Origin: Bacteroidota bacterium
Lineage (GTDB): Bacteria > Bacteroidota > Bacteroidia > B-17B0 > Aurantibacillaceae
Direction: 5' to 3'
Length of the DNA: 64,000 bases
Assembly (NCBI GenBank): GCA_947450025.1
Contig: CANFTW010000005.1
Location: 1-64,000, forward strand
Every line of letters begins with the position of its first letter. The first letter of the stretch is position 1. The notes under the pieces were generated by a model. It did not search any database and was not told the DNA's origin. It saw nothing but the letters and a program-made list of their open reading frames with translations. Shown here piece by piece: positions 54,801 to 63,343 of the stretch. The translations under genes were made by a program, and so were the position numbers.

Positions 54801-56322
54801 TGACTACATAACCAGTAAAAATTTGTTGTTTAAATGATCCGTCAATTTTAACATTTTTATAATTATACCCATGATATGAAATCGATTGAATCATGCCATC
54901 AAACTTGGCATCCAACTCGTCTGTTTTCAATCCTCTGCCTTCTATTTTTGTTGACAAAGAAATTGGGCCAATAAACTCAACGGTAGGGAACAATTTAGAT
55001 AAATCAAAATTGTTTGTTGTCACGGAGCCTGAGTATTGTAATAATTTTGAGCCATCATTGCTCTTGACCTGTAAGTCGGTTTTTATATTTCCAATAGCCG
55101 TTTTAAATGTGCCATATGTTGCAAAATCACCATAAAACCCATCAAACTTTCCTTTATAAGAAACGACTCCTAATCTACCTAACTCATTAGGAAGTTTTAA
55201 ATAAGTTGGTTGATGAAATGGCGGAATAGGAAATTTTTCCAAATCTGATTTTGAAGTAGCTAATTTTTTAGCGTCAAAATGAATAAATGAATTTTTAAAA
55301 TCTGGTAGTCCTGAAATACTAGCATCACCAATAAATTGAGTATGATTGCCATAACTAACATTCATTTGAGTCCCACTTAATTCGTTTACAAAACCTCGAA
55401 TTTGTCCACTCAAAGAAAGTGTCTCGTGAAATCCATTTATGTCTTCAGAAAAATAAGCAATATCTTTAAAATTAACATAGGTGCTGTCTTTAAAATCACC
55501 TTTCATATAAACCTTATTTATAAAATCTTTGTAATCTTTCCATTGCTCATATTTAAATTGTAGGCTCCCTTTTAGGTAACTGTTTGCCGTTTTTAGAAAC
55601 AAGCTATCACACCTTAATTCTGAAGAGCTGATTTTAGCTTTAGTGGTTAAATTTTTGATTTCAATTCCACATTGCTCCTTAGCTCTTAAACCGTTAATTT
55701 GAGCTTCAATTGTATCACTTTTAAAACCAATTTCTGAAAGTGTCCCAAAAACATGAGAAAGATGAATATGATTATAGTTCAAGTTTTGAACTAATTGATT
55801 AGTATCTCTTAGAAGATGGTATGTAAAATCTACATTCTTTAACTTCAAATTACCATAAGTGATTTTCCATTTAGAAGTCGTTGTGTCTTTTGGCGAATCT
55901 TTAGGTGAAAAATAATCAACTAAAAACTGAAAGTTCCAATCATCTTCGTTTTTATATTTCAAGAGTTTAACTTTTACATTATCTAAAACTAATTCTTCTA
56001 ATTTTAAATGATGTGCTTTATAATTAAAATTATTTACATCCAAACTGATATTTTTACCATATACTAAAGTGTCTTGATGCTTATCACCAATAAAAACACC
56101 CTGCAAAGTCACATTTCGAATGAAAGAAATTTTAACCTTATCTACATAAACAGTTGCATTTAACTCTTTACTTAAATAACTAGTTAGCTTTTGAGCTGTC
56201 CATGTTTGAAAAACCTCAGTTTGAAACAACACCATCAGAGCAAGGGCAAGTCCAATAATAAATACCATAGAAAACAATACTGTTTTCCATAATATTCTTG
56301 TAATTTTACGCCACCAACTCAT
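51823..56322 (-). CDS. tamB: TamB-like translocation and assembly module protein
   Basis: A 1499-residue AsmA/TamB-family protein that spans the periplasm and moves phospholipids or assists outer-membrane protein insertion. Residues about 13-33 are the inner-membrane anchor (TVLFSMVFIIGLALALMVLF). A very long run of alternating beta-strands follows (a hydrophobic groove), and the conserved C-terminal TamB/DUF490 domain includes GDYLFTLEDFVTKKFEIQKGSNIKWNG-type segments and IDIGVNYRPGG. Length is normal for Bacteroidota. No TamA is adjacent, though the patatin-barrel gene at 29539 carries a related barrel. It diverges from tsaD. Confidence 0.92.
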   Translation of the reverse strand: MSWWRKITRILWKTVLFSMVFIIGLALALMVLFQTEVFQTWTAQKLTSYLSKELNATVYVDKVKISFIRNVTLQGVFIGDKHQDTLVYGKNISLDVNNFNYKAHHLKLEELVLDNVKVKLLKYKNEDDWNFQFLVDYFSPKDSPKDTTTSKWKITYGNLKLKNVDFTYHLLRDTNQLVQNLNYNHIHLSHVFGTLSEIGFKSDTIEAQINGLRAKEQCGIEIKNLTTKAKISSSELRCDSLFLKTANSYLKGSLQFKYEQWKDYKDFINKVYMKGDFKDSTYVNFKDIAYFSEDINGFHETLSLSGQIRGFVNELSGTQMNVSYGNHTQFIGDASISGLPDFKNSFIHFDAKKLATSKSDLEKFPIPPFHQPTYLKLPNELGRLGVVSYKGKFDGFYGDFATYGTFKTAIGNIKTDLQVKSNDGSKLLQYSGSVTTNNFDLSKLFPTVEFIGPISLSTKIEGRGLKTDELDAKFDGMIQSISYHGYNYKNVKIDGSFKQQIFTGYVVSRDTNANFDFNGSVDFNQTVPKMDFISTINNIDLEETNFSTPQLNGKISSQILINLNGNSIDNLSGLISLDNTVYKTETKSYKLSSFKLNLDQSSPIKNIQLNSSIANARLKGTYNLSSLQDAFKQYLNDYFPTFVKTKTRYIYRDKADLSIKIKNFTIIKELFLKDLMFAPNSTLECSFDAAINYLYLKTNSDLIEYSKVKFKNNHLSVNSLVNGVQILYNAKSINLSDSFAFRSPVIIVNSNDKNTDFNVNWDNLSSPKNAGIISGKAIFQTTQATVLLDKLNYTIEDSIWQIVKSNPIVIDSSFSVDISPITFYNHNQLITIGGKMSKNSQDKLDIFIQNFRLAQLNPLLESAKLSVDGLLTGNTSIFGVFGKTILFSKTNFIDLKVNNRLLGYGEINSSYNPENEFININGFSAFSKDFEGNLMKNIVFDGAYYPKRDQENLDVKFKAEPFDLTLLQPYLKDIFTFKVGFVKGNGTITGTIDEPQINAKLNFFKCALIVDYTNVQYVINGDVEIFPKQIRFDNIIVQDVPYKGKSGGNVANLSGNIFHNNFKDMRIDFDFNTNKLMVLNTTAANNPSYYGTAYASGNVGIYGFVDDIKMELNLKTLGGTYFYIPLNGPSEMGNNDFVRFVTKDTIKTVVKSKSSNFSLDFNLEATKDAEVQLIFDEKSGDIIKARGDGFLNMKINSKGKFDMFGDYVLSSGDYLFTLEDFVTKKFEIQKGSNIKWNGNVYKANIDIVANYKQRASIKPLFPNDSVNNYNKRYPVDCKLYMKNKLTSPDISFGIELPTIDETTRSAIKILLSDENELNRQVFSLLLLRSFVTPLSIAGSGGISAGGAAVATGSEMLSNKMSNWLNGVTKDIDIGVNYRPGGTLSSDELDLALSKQLFNNRLAIDGNFGVTNNNTANSTSSGKNNNSSNIIGDVTIEYKLSESGKYRVKGFNRSNDNTDAATNGGPFSQGIGVFYREEYESLGELYKRYISKIRKKEKSN

Positions 56323-56399
56323 AGAGTATAAAAATAACGAAATAACCTAAAACAAAAACGTTAATATAGTTTAAGTTATTGGGTAAATAGAAGGGATAA

Positions 56400-57452
56400 A
56401 TGGCAGTAAATACCACTAAGTATAAAGATATTCTTGTTTTAGGAATAGAATCAAGCTGCGATGATACGTCGTGTGCTATTCTTAAAAATGGCATTTTACT
56501 ATCCAATATTACAGCCAATCAAAAAATACATGAACAATACGGTGGTGTAATTCCAGAATTAGCTAGCAGAGATCATCAAAAAAATATCATACCTGTAGTT
56601 GATGCGGCATTAAAGAAAGCAAATATCAACCTTTCTCAAATTAATACTATTGCGGTAACCAGAGGCCCTGGATTAAGTGGTAGTTTATTAGTTGGATTAT
56701 CTTTTGCAAAATCATTATCCCTAGCATTAAACATCCCATTAGTGGAGGTGAATCATATGCAAGGACATATTTTAGCACATTTTATTACAGAAGAAAATCA
56801 AGAAATTAAACAGCCTAGTTTTCCTTTTTTATGTTTAACAGTGAGCGGTGGGCATACACAAATAGTAAAGATTACGAACCATTTAAATTTTGAATTATTA
56901 GCAGAAACAGAAGATGATGCTGTTGGCGAAGCCTTTGATAAAGCGGCAAAAATATTAGGGCTTCCATACCCTGGAGGTCCTTTAATTGATAAATATGCGC
57001 AACTAGGAGATTCAACTAAATACAAATTTCCTATGCCACAACTTAAAAACAATAATTATAGCTTTAGTGGGGTAAAAACTTCTTTTTTATATTTTATTCA
57101 AGAACAAACTAAACAAAATTCAAATTTCATTTCAGAAAACATTAATGATATTTGTGCCTCATATCAAGCCCATTTGATAAAATATTTGCTAAAAAATTTA
57201 TTAGCTGTTAGTAAAGAAACCAACATCAAACAAATTACAATTGCCGGTGGCGTTTCTGCAAATTCAGGATTAAGAAATGAACTAGAATTATTAGGCAAAA
57301 AACATCATTGGGATACCTACATACCTAAATTTGAATATTGCACCGATAATGCTGCTATGATTGCTATTACTGGTTACTACAAGTTTTTAAATCAAGAATT
57401 TTGTGGTTTAGAGGCTTCTCCACTTGCCAGATATGATATACAAAACAAATAA
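56400..57452 (+). CDS. tsaD: tRNA N6-adenosine threonylcarbamoyltransferase
   Basis: TsaD, with TsaB and TsaE, transfers threonylcarbamoyl to A37 of ANN-decoding tRNAs. It has 350 residues. The ASKHA ATPase start ILVLGIESSCDDTSCAIL, the metal-binding HMQGH (His119, His123), TRGPGLSGSLLVG, SGGHTQIV and the late GGVSANSGLR and CTDNAAMIA motifs are all present. TsaB and TsaE are not in the window. Its stop is one base from that of the convergent pth gene. Confidence 0.97.
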   Translation: MAVNTTKYKDILVLGIESSCDDTSCAILKNGILLSNITANQKIHEQYGGVIPELASRDHQKNIIPVVDAALKKANINLSQINTIAVTRGPGLSGSLLVGLSFAKSLSLALNIPLVEVNHMQGHILAHFITEENQEIKQPSFPFLCLTVSGGHTQIVKITNHLNFELLAETEDDAVGEAFDKAAKILGLPYPGGPLIDKYAQLGDSTKYKFPMPQLKNNNYSFSGVKTSFLYFIQEQTKQNSNFISENINDICASYQAHLIKYLLKNLLAVSKETNIKQITIAGGVSANSGLRNELELLGKKHHWDTYIPKFEYCTDNAAMIAITGYYKFLNQEFCGLEASPLARYDIQNK

Positions 57453-57453
57453 T

Positions 57454-58020
57454 TCATTTTGTATTAAATTCATTCATACATCTTGCTAAACCTATAAATG
57501 CAAAGGCTTTCACGGCATCGGCTGCAATTTTAATTCTTTCATCTAAGGTTTTCTTTTCTTCATCACTCCACTTTCCTAACACATAATTTACTTGGCTTCC
57601 TTTATTAAATTCGTTACTAATGCCAAATCGTAAACGAGGGTATTGATTCGTATTTAATATCTCTTGAATATTTTTTAATCCATTATGTCCGCCATCACTT
57701 CCCTTTGGCCCCAAACGAATTTTACCAAAAGGCAATGCTAACTCATCAACAATAACCAATACATTTTCAACTGGGATTTTTTCAGCTTGCATCCAATAGT
57801 TAACGGCTTTGCCACTTAAATTCATATAAGTGGTTGGCTTTATCAATACTAATTGTTTGCCTTTAAATTTAAATTCAACCATATCAGCTAATCTATCTGA
57901 TTTAAATTTTAAATCATTTTCTTTAGCCAAATAATCTAACACGTCAAAGCCTATATTATGACGAGTGTGAGCGTACTCATCGCCAATATTTCCTAATCCT
58001 ACTATTAAAAACTTACTCAT
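57454..58020 (-). CDS. pth: Peptidyl-tRNA hydrolase
   Basis: Pth frees tRNA from stalled peptidyl-tRNA, recycling it for translation. It has 188 residues. Catalytic and binding residues are visible: Asn11 (GLGNIG), His21 (HTRHNIGF), Asn67 (TTYMNLSG), Asp92 (VDELALPFG) and Asn113 (GGHNGL). The gene starts with ATG at 58020. A TACCTTTG element on the same strand ends 4 nt upstream, so the mRNA is probably leaderless. Confidence 0.97.
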   Translation of the reverse strand: MSKFLIVGLGNIGDEYAHTRHNIGFDVLDYLAKENDLKFKSDRLADMVEFKFKGKQLVLIKPTTYMNLSGKAVNYWMQAEKIPVENVLVIVDELALPFGKIRLGPKGSDGGHNGLKNIQEILNTNQYPRLRFGISNEFNKGSQVNYVLGKWSDEEKKTLDERIKIAADAVKAFAFIGLARCMNEFNTK

Positions 58021-58024
58021 ACAA

Positions 58025-58032
58025 CAAAGGTA
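58025..58032 (-). promoter_or_regulatory. -7 element directly abutting the pth start
   Basis: The minus strand reads TACCTTTG-TTGT-ATG; the box ends 4 nt before the start codon. No TTG at 19-21 nt is seen. Confidence 0.55.
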
Positions 58033-58221
58033 TTTTTTTTAGCAAAAATGCTACTTATTTTGGGTATAAAATTTATTTTCAAATTATTTTGTTTTATAAA
58101 ATTAATGCTTATACTTGTATCATCGTAAATAAGACTATACATTTTCTTGTTGGTCTAAAATCACAAAAGCATTAAAATAAAAAACTCTTTTTAATTATTA
58201 TTCCCCTTATTAAACATAACT

Positions 58222-59943
58222 ATGTTTGAAGTATTAGATTTAACTGGCAGAGCATTACCTCAGCTAAAAGACATTTGTAAACAATTTGGTATTGATGTAA
58301 AAGGATTAGCAAAACCAGATATGGTTATGAAAATTATTGACGCACAAGCTTCTAATCAAGAATTAGCTTTACAATTGATGTCACAATTTCCAAAAAAAGA
58401 TACTGAAAAAGTTGAAAAAACTGGAGAAGTTAAGATTAAAAAGCCTCGTATTCAAAAACCAGTTGAAGGGGAAGTAAAAGTTGAAAAAACGTTATTTGAA
58501 GAAACGCCTTCTTTAAAAGAAATTGAGGTAAAAGCAGTAGCAGAGAAAGTTCAATCTGAACGTCCAGTGCGTCCAACGATGACTGAAAGAAAAGAAGAGC
58601 AAGTTCGCAAAGTGCCTGTTCATAATCATCCAAAACCTCAACACCATCATAATAACGTTAATCCTTCTTCAATTGAAGCAACTGAATCAAAACCAGTAGT
58701 GAATAATGATTTAGCTATTAACATTGAACCTGAAGAAAAACCTCAAACTCCAGATGGAATGGATATGGGTGAGAATAAACCTGAACATAAGCATCAGCCG
58801 AAACCAGAACGTGTATATTATAATTTTGATGGCATTGCAATTGGTGAAGGTGTTTTAGAAATGATGCCAGATGGTTATGGTTTTTTAAGAAGTTCAGATT
58901 ATAATTATTTAAGTTCCCCGGATGATATTTATGTATCACAATCTCAGGTAAAATTATTTGGATTAAAAACAGGAGATGTCGTGCGCGGCGGTATTCGCCC
59001 ACCTAAAGATGGTGAGAAATTTTTCCCTTTAGTAAAAGTTGAGGAAATTAATGGACGCGAGCCTTCGTATATTAGAGATAGAGTTCCATTTGATTATTTA
59101 ACCCCATTATTCCCTTCTGAGAAATTAAAATTAACTGGACATCCATTACAAAATAACAGCACTCGTATTATTGATATGTTCGCTCCAATTGGTAAAGGGC
59201 AACGTGGTTTAATTGTAGCACAACCTAAAACGGGTAAAACTGTTTTATTAAAAGACATTGCTAATGCTATTGCTTTCAATCATCCTGAAGTTTACTTAAT
59301 TATTTTATTAATTGATGAACGTCCTGAAGAGGTAACTGATATGGCACGAAGTGTAAAAGCAGAAGTGGTATCTTCTACCTTTGATGAGCCAGCTGAGAAA
59401 CATGTAAAAATTGCCAACATTGTTTTAGAAAAAGCAAAACGTATGGTAGAGTGTGGACATGATGTCGTGATTTTATTAGACAGTATTACTCGTATGGCAC
59501 GTGCTTATAACACGGTTGCTCCTTCAAGCGGAAAGGTATTATCAGGTGGTGTTGAAGCCAATGCTTTACAAAAACCAAAACGTTTTTTTGGTGCAGCTCG
59601 TAAAATTGAAAATGGTGGTTCATTAACTATTATTGCAACGGCATTAACAGAAACTGGATCTAAAATGGACGAGGTTATCTTTGAAGAATTTAAAGGAACT
59701 GGTAATATGGAATTACAATTGGATAGAAAAATTGCTAACCGTCGTATTTTCCCTGCAGTAGATTTATCTTCTTCTTCGACACGTAGAGATGATTTATTAT
59801 TAGACAAAGAAACCTTACAACGTTTATGGGTGTTAAGAAAACACTTATCAGATATGAATCCTGTTGAAGCCATGGAGTTTTTATTAAATCAATTAAGTAA
59901 AACGCGTTCAAACGAAGAGTTTTTAATTGGAATGAATCGCTAA
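58222..59943 (+). CDS. rho: Transcription termination factor Rho
   Basis: Hexameric RNA-dependent ATPase that ends transcription. It has 573 residues, about 150 more than the E. coli protein. An N-terminal Rho_N helical part (1-55) is followed by a charged, Lys/Glu/Pro-rich and His-rich low-complexity insert (about 55-205, including a PKPQHHHNN run). The RNA-binding cold-shock-like domain ([16 protein letters not shown], about 209-225) comes next, then the ATPase with Walker A PKTGKT (about 333-338), the [10 protein letters not shown] block, Walker [11 protein letters not shown] and the late [10 protein letters not shown] and [17 protein letters not shown]. Disordered inserts of this kind are known in Bacteroidota Rho proteins and have been linked to condensate formation. 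It lies 6 nt upstream of the DUF4199 gene. Confidence 0.97.
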   Translation: MFEVLDLTGRALPQLKDICKQFGIDVKGLAKPDMVMKIIDAQASNQELALQLMSQFPKKDTEKVEKTGEVKIKKPRIQKPVEGEVKVEKTLFEETPSLKEIEVKAVAEKVQSERPVRPTMTERKEEQVRKVPVHNHPKPQHHHNNVNPSSIEATESKPVVNNDLAINIEPEEKPQTPDGMDMGENKPEHKHQPKPERVYYNFDGIAIGEGVLEMMPDGYGFLRSSDYNYLSSPDDIYVSQSQVKLFGLKTGDVVRGGIRPPKDGEKFFPLVKVEEINGREPSYIRDRVPFDYLTPLFPSEKLKLTGHPLQNNSTRIIDMFAPIGKGQRGLIVAQPKTGKTVLLKDIANAIAFNHPEVYLIILLIDERPEEVTDMARSVKAEVVSSTFDEPAEKHVKIANIVLEKAKRMVECGHDVVILLDSITRMARAYNTVAPSSGKVLSGGVEANALQKPKRFFGAARKIENGGSLTIIATALTETGSKMDEVIFEEFKGTGNMELQLDRKIANRRIFPAVDLSSSSTRRDDLLLDKETLQRLWVLRKHLSDMNPVEAMEFLLNQLSKTRSNEEFLIGMNR

Positions 59944-59949
59944 TATATT

Positions 59950-60468
59950 ATGAGCTCTAAAACTTTTATTTTCCCAGCCATTTATAGTTTATTAGTCATT
60001 TCAGCTACTTGTATTACCTTTTATGGTGGCTATTCTGAGAACATCAATAAAGTAACCATTATTGGATGGTTACTGATTGTTCCTTTTTGTGTTGCTGCGA
60101 TGATTTTTGCAAAAAAATCTATTTATAAAAATAACATTGGAGGAAAGGATGCCGTAAAAGAAGGATTGAAATTTATAATTTTCAGTACTATTATTTTAGT
60201 TATTTTTCAATCTATCTTTTTCACTTTAGATTTTAAAGCTTATAAAATTAATTTTATGCAAACCTATGGTGTTGAATTAGCGAAAACACAAATTAAAAAT
60301 GGTAATTTAAAAATTACAGAGACTGAAATCCCTAATTTAATCAAGCAAGAAATCGACCAAGTCACACTTTTTAAAGAATGCACGAGTATTATATTTAAGA
60401 ACTTGTTTTTAGGGACCATTACTTCTGTCATCACAGCTGTCACCATGAGAGCTAAATTAAGAGGTTAA
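59950..60468 (+). CDS. DUF4199 membrane protein
   Basis: A 172-residue integral membrane protein of the DUF4199 family common in Bacteroidota. Four hydrophobic segments are visible: about 6-26, 36-55, 73-93 and 148-167. A polar loop with a conserved GVELAKTQIKNGNLKITE-like stretch lies between the third and fourth. Function is unknown. It starts 6 nt after rho and is probably co-transcribed with it. Its end is followed almost at once by the decayed T9SS tail. Confidence 0.78.
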   Translation: MSSKTFIFPAIYSLLVISATCITFYGGYSENINKVTIIGWLLIVPFCVAAMIFAKKSIYKNNIGGKDAVKEGLKFIIFSTIILVIFQSIFFTLDFKAYKINFMQTYGVELAKTQIKNGNLKITETEIPNLIKQEIDQVTLFKECTSIIFKNLFLGTITSVITAVTMRAKLRG

Positions 60469-60473
60469 GATAA

Positions 60474-61012
60474 GTGTTGAATTAATTCATTTTAATGCTA
60501 TTGCAAATGGGAATCATACTATAGTTACTTGGGAATCTGCTATAGAAAAAAATTTAATGATTATGAATTAGAAAGCTCTGAGGCCAGTATAATCTTTTTG
60601 AAAATTGAAACCATAAGCCCCAAAGGAAACTTATTGAGCTATAATAACTACTCTTAGCCCTATTACCTATTTCAGACTTAAAATGGTGAATTTAGATCAC
60701 TCTGATGAATATAGTCAAATTGTGTCGCTAGAATACAATTCATCTAAAGAAGAATTACTTATGGTTTATCCAAATCCAACAATTGATGAATTGTTTATAT
60801 CACTTATTGCTCCAAAACACAATTCTGCTGAATTGGCGATAAAAGATGTTTTGGGAAGAGTGATTTATCAATATCATATTAATTTGGATCAGGATTTTTA
60901 AAACTATTTAATTAATACCACAAGCTTCGAAAGTGGTTCCTAAATTATCAATATATTATATGACGATCAAACTTCTGAAAACATAAAAGTGATTATTTCT
61001 CATAAAAATTAG
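60474..61012 (+). pseudogene. Decayed T9SS C-terminal region, paralogue of the gene at 61281
   Basis: Read through its disruptions, this stretch encodes the same C-terminal 180 residues as the glycine-rich protein downstream (VELIHFNAI, TWESAIEKN, NYELESS, SPKGNLLSYNNYS, RLKMVNLDHS, VYPNPTIDELFISLIAPKH, DVLGRVIYQ, VIISHKN). It carries at least one frameshift near 60550 and in-frame stops near 60657 and 60899, plus a further one near the end. Nothing resembling the paralogue's signal peptide or glycine-rich body remains. An open stretch of 72 codons at 60683-60901 is only a fragment of it. It looks like a truncated tandem duplicate. Confidence 0.85.
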
Positions 61013-61031
61013 AATTGATGGCTTGGCAAGT

Positions 61032-61063
61032 AAAAAGGACTTATTAACTCCAAGTCTTTTTTT
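61032..61063 (+). terminator. Terminator after the T9SS tail pseudogene
   Basis: An 11-bp stem with one G-T wobble (61032-61042 with 61052-61062) and a 9-nt loop ends in a T tract. It has outlasted the reading frame it served. Confidence 0.65.
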
Positions 61064-61114
61064 ATTTATATAATCTCAGTTAGTTCCTGAAAAACAATCA
61101 TATATAATTAAAAC

Positions 61115-61154
61115 ATCGATAAAAAATCAATTTTAATCGATAAAAAATTAATTG
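61115..61154 (+). repeat. Short 21-bp direct repeat, about two copies
   Basis: ATCGATAAAAAAT begins at 61115 and again at 61136, each followed by an AATT-type stretch, giving a 21-bp period. The surrounding intergenic DNA (61064-61222) is very AT-rich and shows nothing else I can support. Confidence 0.4.
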
Positions 61155-61222
61155 GTATATTTTACTCATATATTTTACATTATTTATAGCACTTTTATAT
61201 TTTTTTTTAATTTTGCTTAACT

Positions 61223-61230
61223 TACTTTTG
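61223..61230 (+). promoter_or_regulatory. -7 element of the glycine-rich T9SS gene
   Basis: TACTTTTG matches TAnnTTTG and lies 50 nt before the ATG at 61281. No TTG at the right distance is seen. The predicted leader contains an 11-bp hairpin. Confidence 0.5.
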
Positions 61231-61238
61231 TTTTAAAA

Positions 61239-61269
61239 TACTTAAATGCCTTACGCAAGCATTTAAGTA
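61239..61269 (+). promoter_or_regulatory. 5'-leader hairpin of the glycine-rich T9SS gene
   Basis: A perfect 11-bp inverted repeat (61239-61249 with 61259-61269) with a 9-nt loop lies between the -7 box and the ATG at 61281. It has no T tract, so it is not a terminator. It could stabilise the mRNA or be an operator. Confidence 0.45.
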
Positions 61270-61280
61270 AAAATCATTAT

Positions 61281-63200
61281 ATGAAAAATATTATTGTATT
61301 GGCTTTATTAATTTTAACCACTATTAGTAAGAGCCAAATTCTAAATGCTTATGCAAATATCTCTGCTATCAGCGGCGCTAAGACAACTTTAACAGTTACT
61401 AATGTTAACCAAGCCTCTCATACATTCACCCTAGGTGGGCAAGTTGTGGTGATGCAAATGCAAGACGATGCCATAGGAAGCAACACCACTAATGTTTCAA
61501 CTTTTGGTAATTTGGGAAGTATTGGAAATGCAGGGGTATATGAAATAGGAATTATATCTTCTAGATCACCTGCAACTGGAACACCAACAACCATTACGTT
61601 ATCAAATCCTTTAGTGAACAACTTTAATGTAGGAGCTAATTCTTCCGTTCAATTAATTACTCTTCGTAATCTTGGAACTAATTATACCACTACCGCAAAT
61701 ATTACTGGTCTAACATGGGATAATACAAATGGAGTTGGTGGAGTGATTGCAATATCAATAACTAATTCCTTAACACTAAATCATAGCATATCGGCCGATG
61801 GGATTGGGTTTAATGGGGGAGGCAGATCTAGTGATAATCTTGGCTCAGTATGTGCTGCAGCTAATAGTACGGTTTATATTTCTAGTAGTGCAAATTTAGG
61901 TTACAAAGGTCAAGGGATCTATCGCAGGTCCGCTGCAGCCTATAGAAACGGACGAAGCAAAATCTTAAATGGCGGTGGCGGTGGTGGTGACCATAATGCC
62001 GGCGGCGGCGGCGGCGGAAACTATTCTGCCGGTGGGCAAGGAGGGAACGGATATAATACTTCAAGTACTGCATGCATGGCATATCCATCAGGAGGTCTTG
62101 GAGGCTTGAGTTTATCAAGTTCCATTTCAAGTAACAGAATTTTTATGGGTGGTGGTGGTGGTGGTGGCCAGCAAAATAACTCAAGAGGATCTGATGGTGG
62201 TTTTGGCGGTGGGATTATTTTGATAAAGGCTGGTACTATTTTAACCAATTCAACTTGTGCAAGTGCTATAAAAATTACAGCTAACGGATTAAATGCAAAC
62301 AATACTTCGAGTGGCGGTAATGATGGTGCTGGAGGAGGAGGCGCAGGCGGTAGCATTGTCCTTCAAGTGAATAATTACAGCAATACAAGTACCTGTCCAT
62401 TAACCATTAACGCTAATGGAGGCAATGGAGGCAGCGTTAGTACAACTGAACCCCATGCGGGTGGCGGTGGCGGTGGCCAAGGTGTTATTGTGTTTTCCGG
62501 AAGCCAACCAACCATTAATGTTACAAGTGGAACAAATTTTGGTACTCCAGGATTAGATAACACTGGAGGAACAGCTACAGGAACCGCTGGCGGCGGACCA
62601 GCAAATGGAGGAATATTTGTATCAAGTCCTAGTGTGCTTCCTGTTGAATTAATTTATTTTAATGCCATTTCAGAAGACTCTTACAATTTAATTAGTTGGG
62701 AGTCCGCAATTGAAACAAACTTTAAGAATTATGAATTAGAGAGTTCAGAAGATGGAATAAATTTTATGAAAATTGCAACGATGAATCCTAAGGGTAATTT
62801 ATCAAGCTATAATAATTATTCTTATTTAGATTTTAATTTCTATAAACCTATTACATATTATAGACTTAAAATGGTTGATTTAGACAACTCTTTTAAATTC
62901 AGTCCAATCACATCTGTAGAATATGGTTCCTCCAAAGAAGTTTTATTTTCAGTTTTTCCAAATCCTGCAATTAATGAATTATTTGTTTCTCTAATTGCTC
63001 CTAAGCATGAGACAGCTGAATTGAAAATCATTGATGTTTTGGGAAGAGTAATTTATCATCAACCTATAAATTTGGAACAAGGATTTGCAGATCATCAAAT
63101 TAGCACCACAAACTTTGAAAATGGCTTTTATTTTGTAAATGTCTATTATGAAGACAAAACATCTGAAAGTATAAAAATCATTATTTCTCATAAAAATTAA
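61281..63200 (+). CDS. Glycine-rich T9SS-secreted surface protein
   Basis: A 639-residue exported protein with signal peptide MKNIIVLALLILTTISKSQ. Residues about 20-190 are Thr/Asn/Ser-rich beta repeats. From about 225 to 450 there are several poly-Gly blocks (six to seven Gly in a row, near residues 233, 243, 292 and 395) spaced by Asn/Ser/Gln stretches, suggesting an extended or glycine-helix structure. A linker domain VLPVELIYFNA with LISWESAIETNFKNYELESS (a fibronectin-like segment common before T9SS tails) follows, then the type A sorting domain (VFPNPAINELFV, DVLGRVIYHQPI, ending IIISHKN). Its C-terminal third is duplicated as a pseudogene upstream. Confidence 0.85.
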   Translation: MKNIIVLALLILTTISKSQILNAYANISAISGAKTTLTVTNVNQASHTFTLGGQVVVMQMQDDAIGSNTTNVSTFGNLGSIGNAGVYEIGIISSRSPATGTPTTITLSNPLVNNFNVGANSSVQLITLRNLGTNYTTTANITGLTWDNTNGVGGVIAISITNSLTLNHSISADGIGFNGGGRSSDNLGSVCAAANSTVYISSSANLGYKGQGIYRRSAAAYRNGRSKILNGGGGGGDHNAGGGGGGNYSAGGQGGNGYNTSSTACMAYPSGGLGGLSLSSSISSNRIFMGGGGGGGQQNNSRGSDGGFGGGIILIKAGTILTNSTCASAIKITANGLNANNTSSGGNDGAGGGGAGGSIVLQVNNYSNTSTCPLTINANGGNGGSVSTTEPHAGGGGGGQGVIVFSGSQPTINVTSGTNFGTPGLDNTGGTATGTAGGGPANGGIFVSSPSVLPVELIYFNAISEDSYNLISWESAIETNFKNYELESSEDGINFMKIATMNPKGNLSSYNNYSYLDFNFYKPITYYRLKMVDLDNSFKFSPITSVEYGSSKEVLFSVFPNPAINELFVSLIAPKHETAELKIIDVLGRVIYHQPINLEQGFADHQISTTNFENGFYFVNVYYEDKTSESIKIIISHKN

Positions 63201-63221
63201 AAAAATATTTATCTTACTCTG

Positions 63222-63254
63222 AAAGCCCTATTTGTCTTATAAATAGGGCTTTTT
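63222..63254 (+). terminator. Terminator after the glycine-rich T9SS gene
   Basis: A perfect 12-bp stem (63222-63233 with 63241-63252) with a 7-nt loop ends in Ts. Confidence 0.88.
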
Positions 63255-63343
63255 CATAAACCAAAAATACAATTACAAACGACTACAATTAGTTATATCC
63301 GGATCTAAATGACTAATAACCGAATCTTTTTTTGTGTTGTACT

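Noticed and set aside
56306-56518. 70-residue minus-strand frame bridging the tamB-tsaD gap
   Set aside because: It lies mostly antisense to the conserved N-terminus of tsaD and overlaps the start of tamB; no signals support it.
60683-60901. 72-codon open frame that looks like a small gene
   Set aside because: It is an internal piece of the decayed T9SS tail; homology to the paralogue continues on both sides across stops and a frameshift.
61115-61154. CRISPR or iteron interpretation of the 21-bp direct repeat
   Set aside because: Only two imperfect AT-rich copies with no spacers, no cas or rep genes.
62021-62356. Proline-rich 111-residue frame on the minus strand
   Set aside because: It is the complement of the poly-glycine codons of the T9SS gene at 61281 and has no start or upstream signals of its own. 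The neighbouring Pro/His/Arg-rich frames at 61882-62130 and 62375-62563 are shadows for the same reason.
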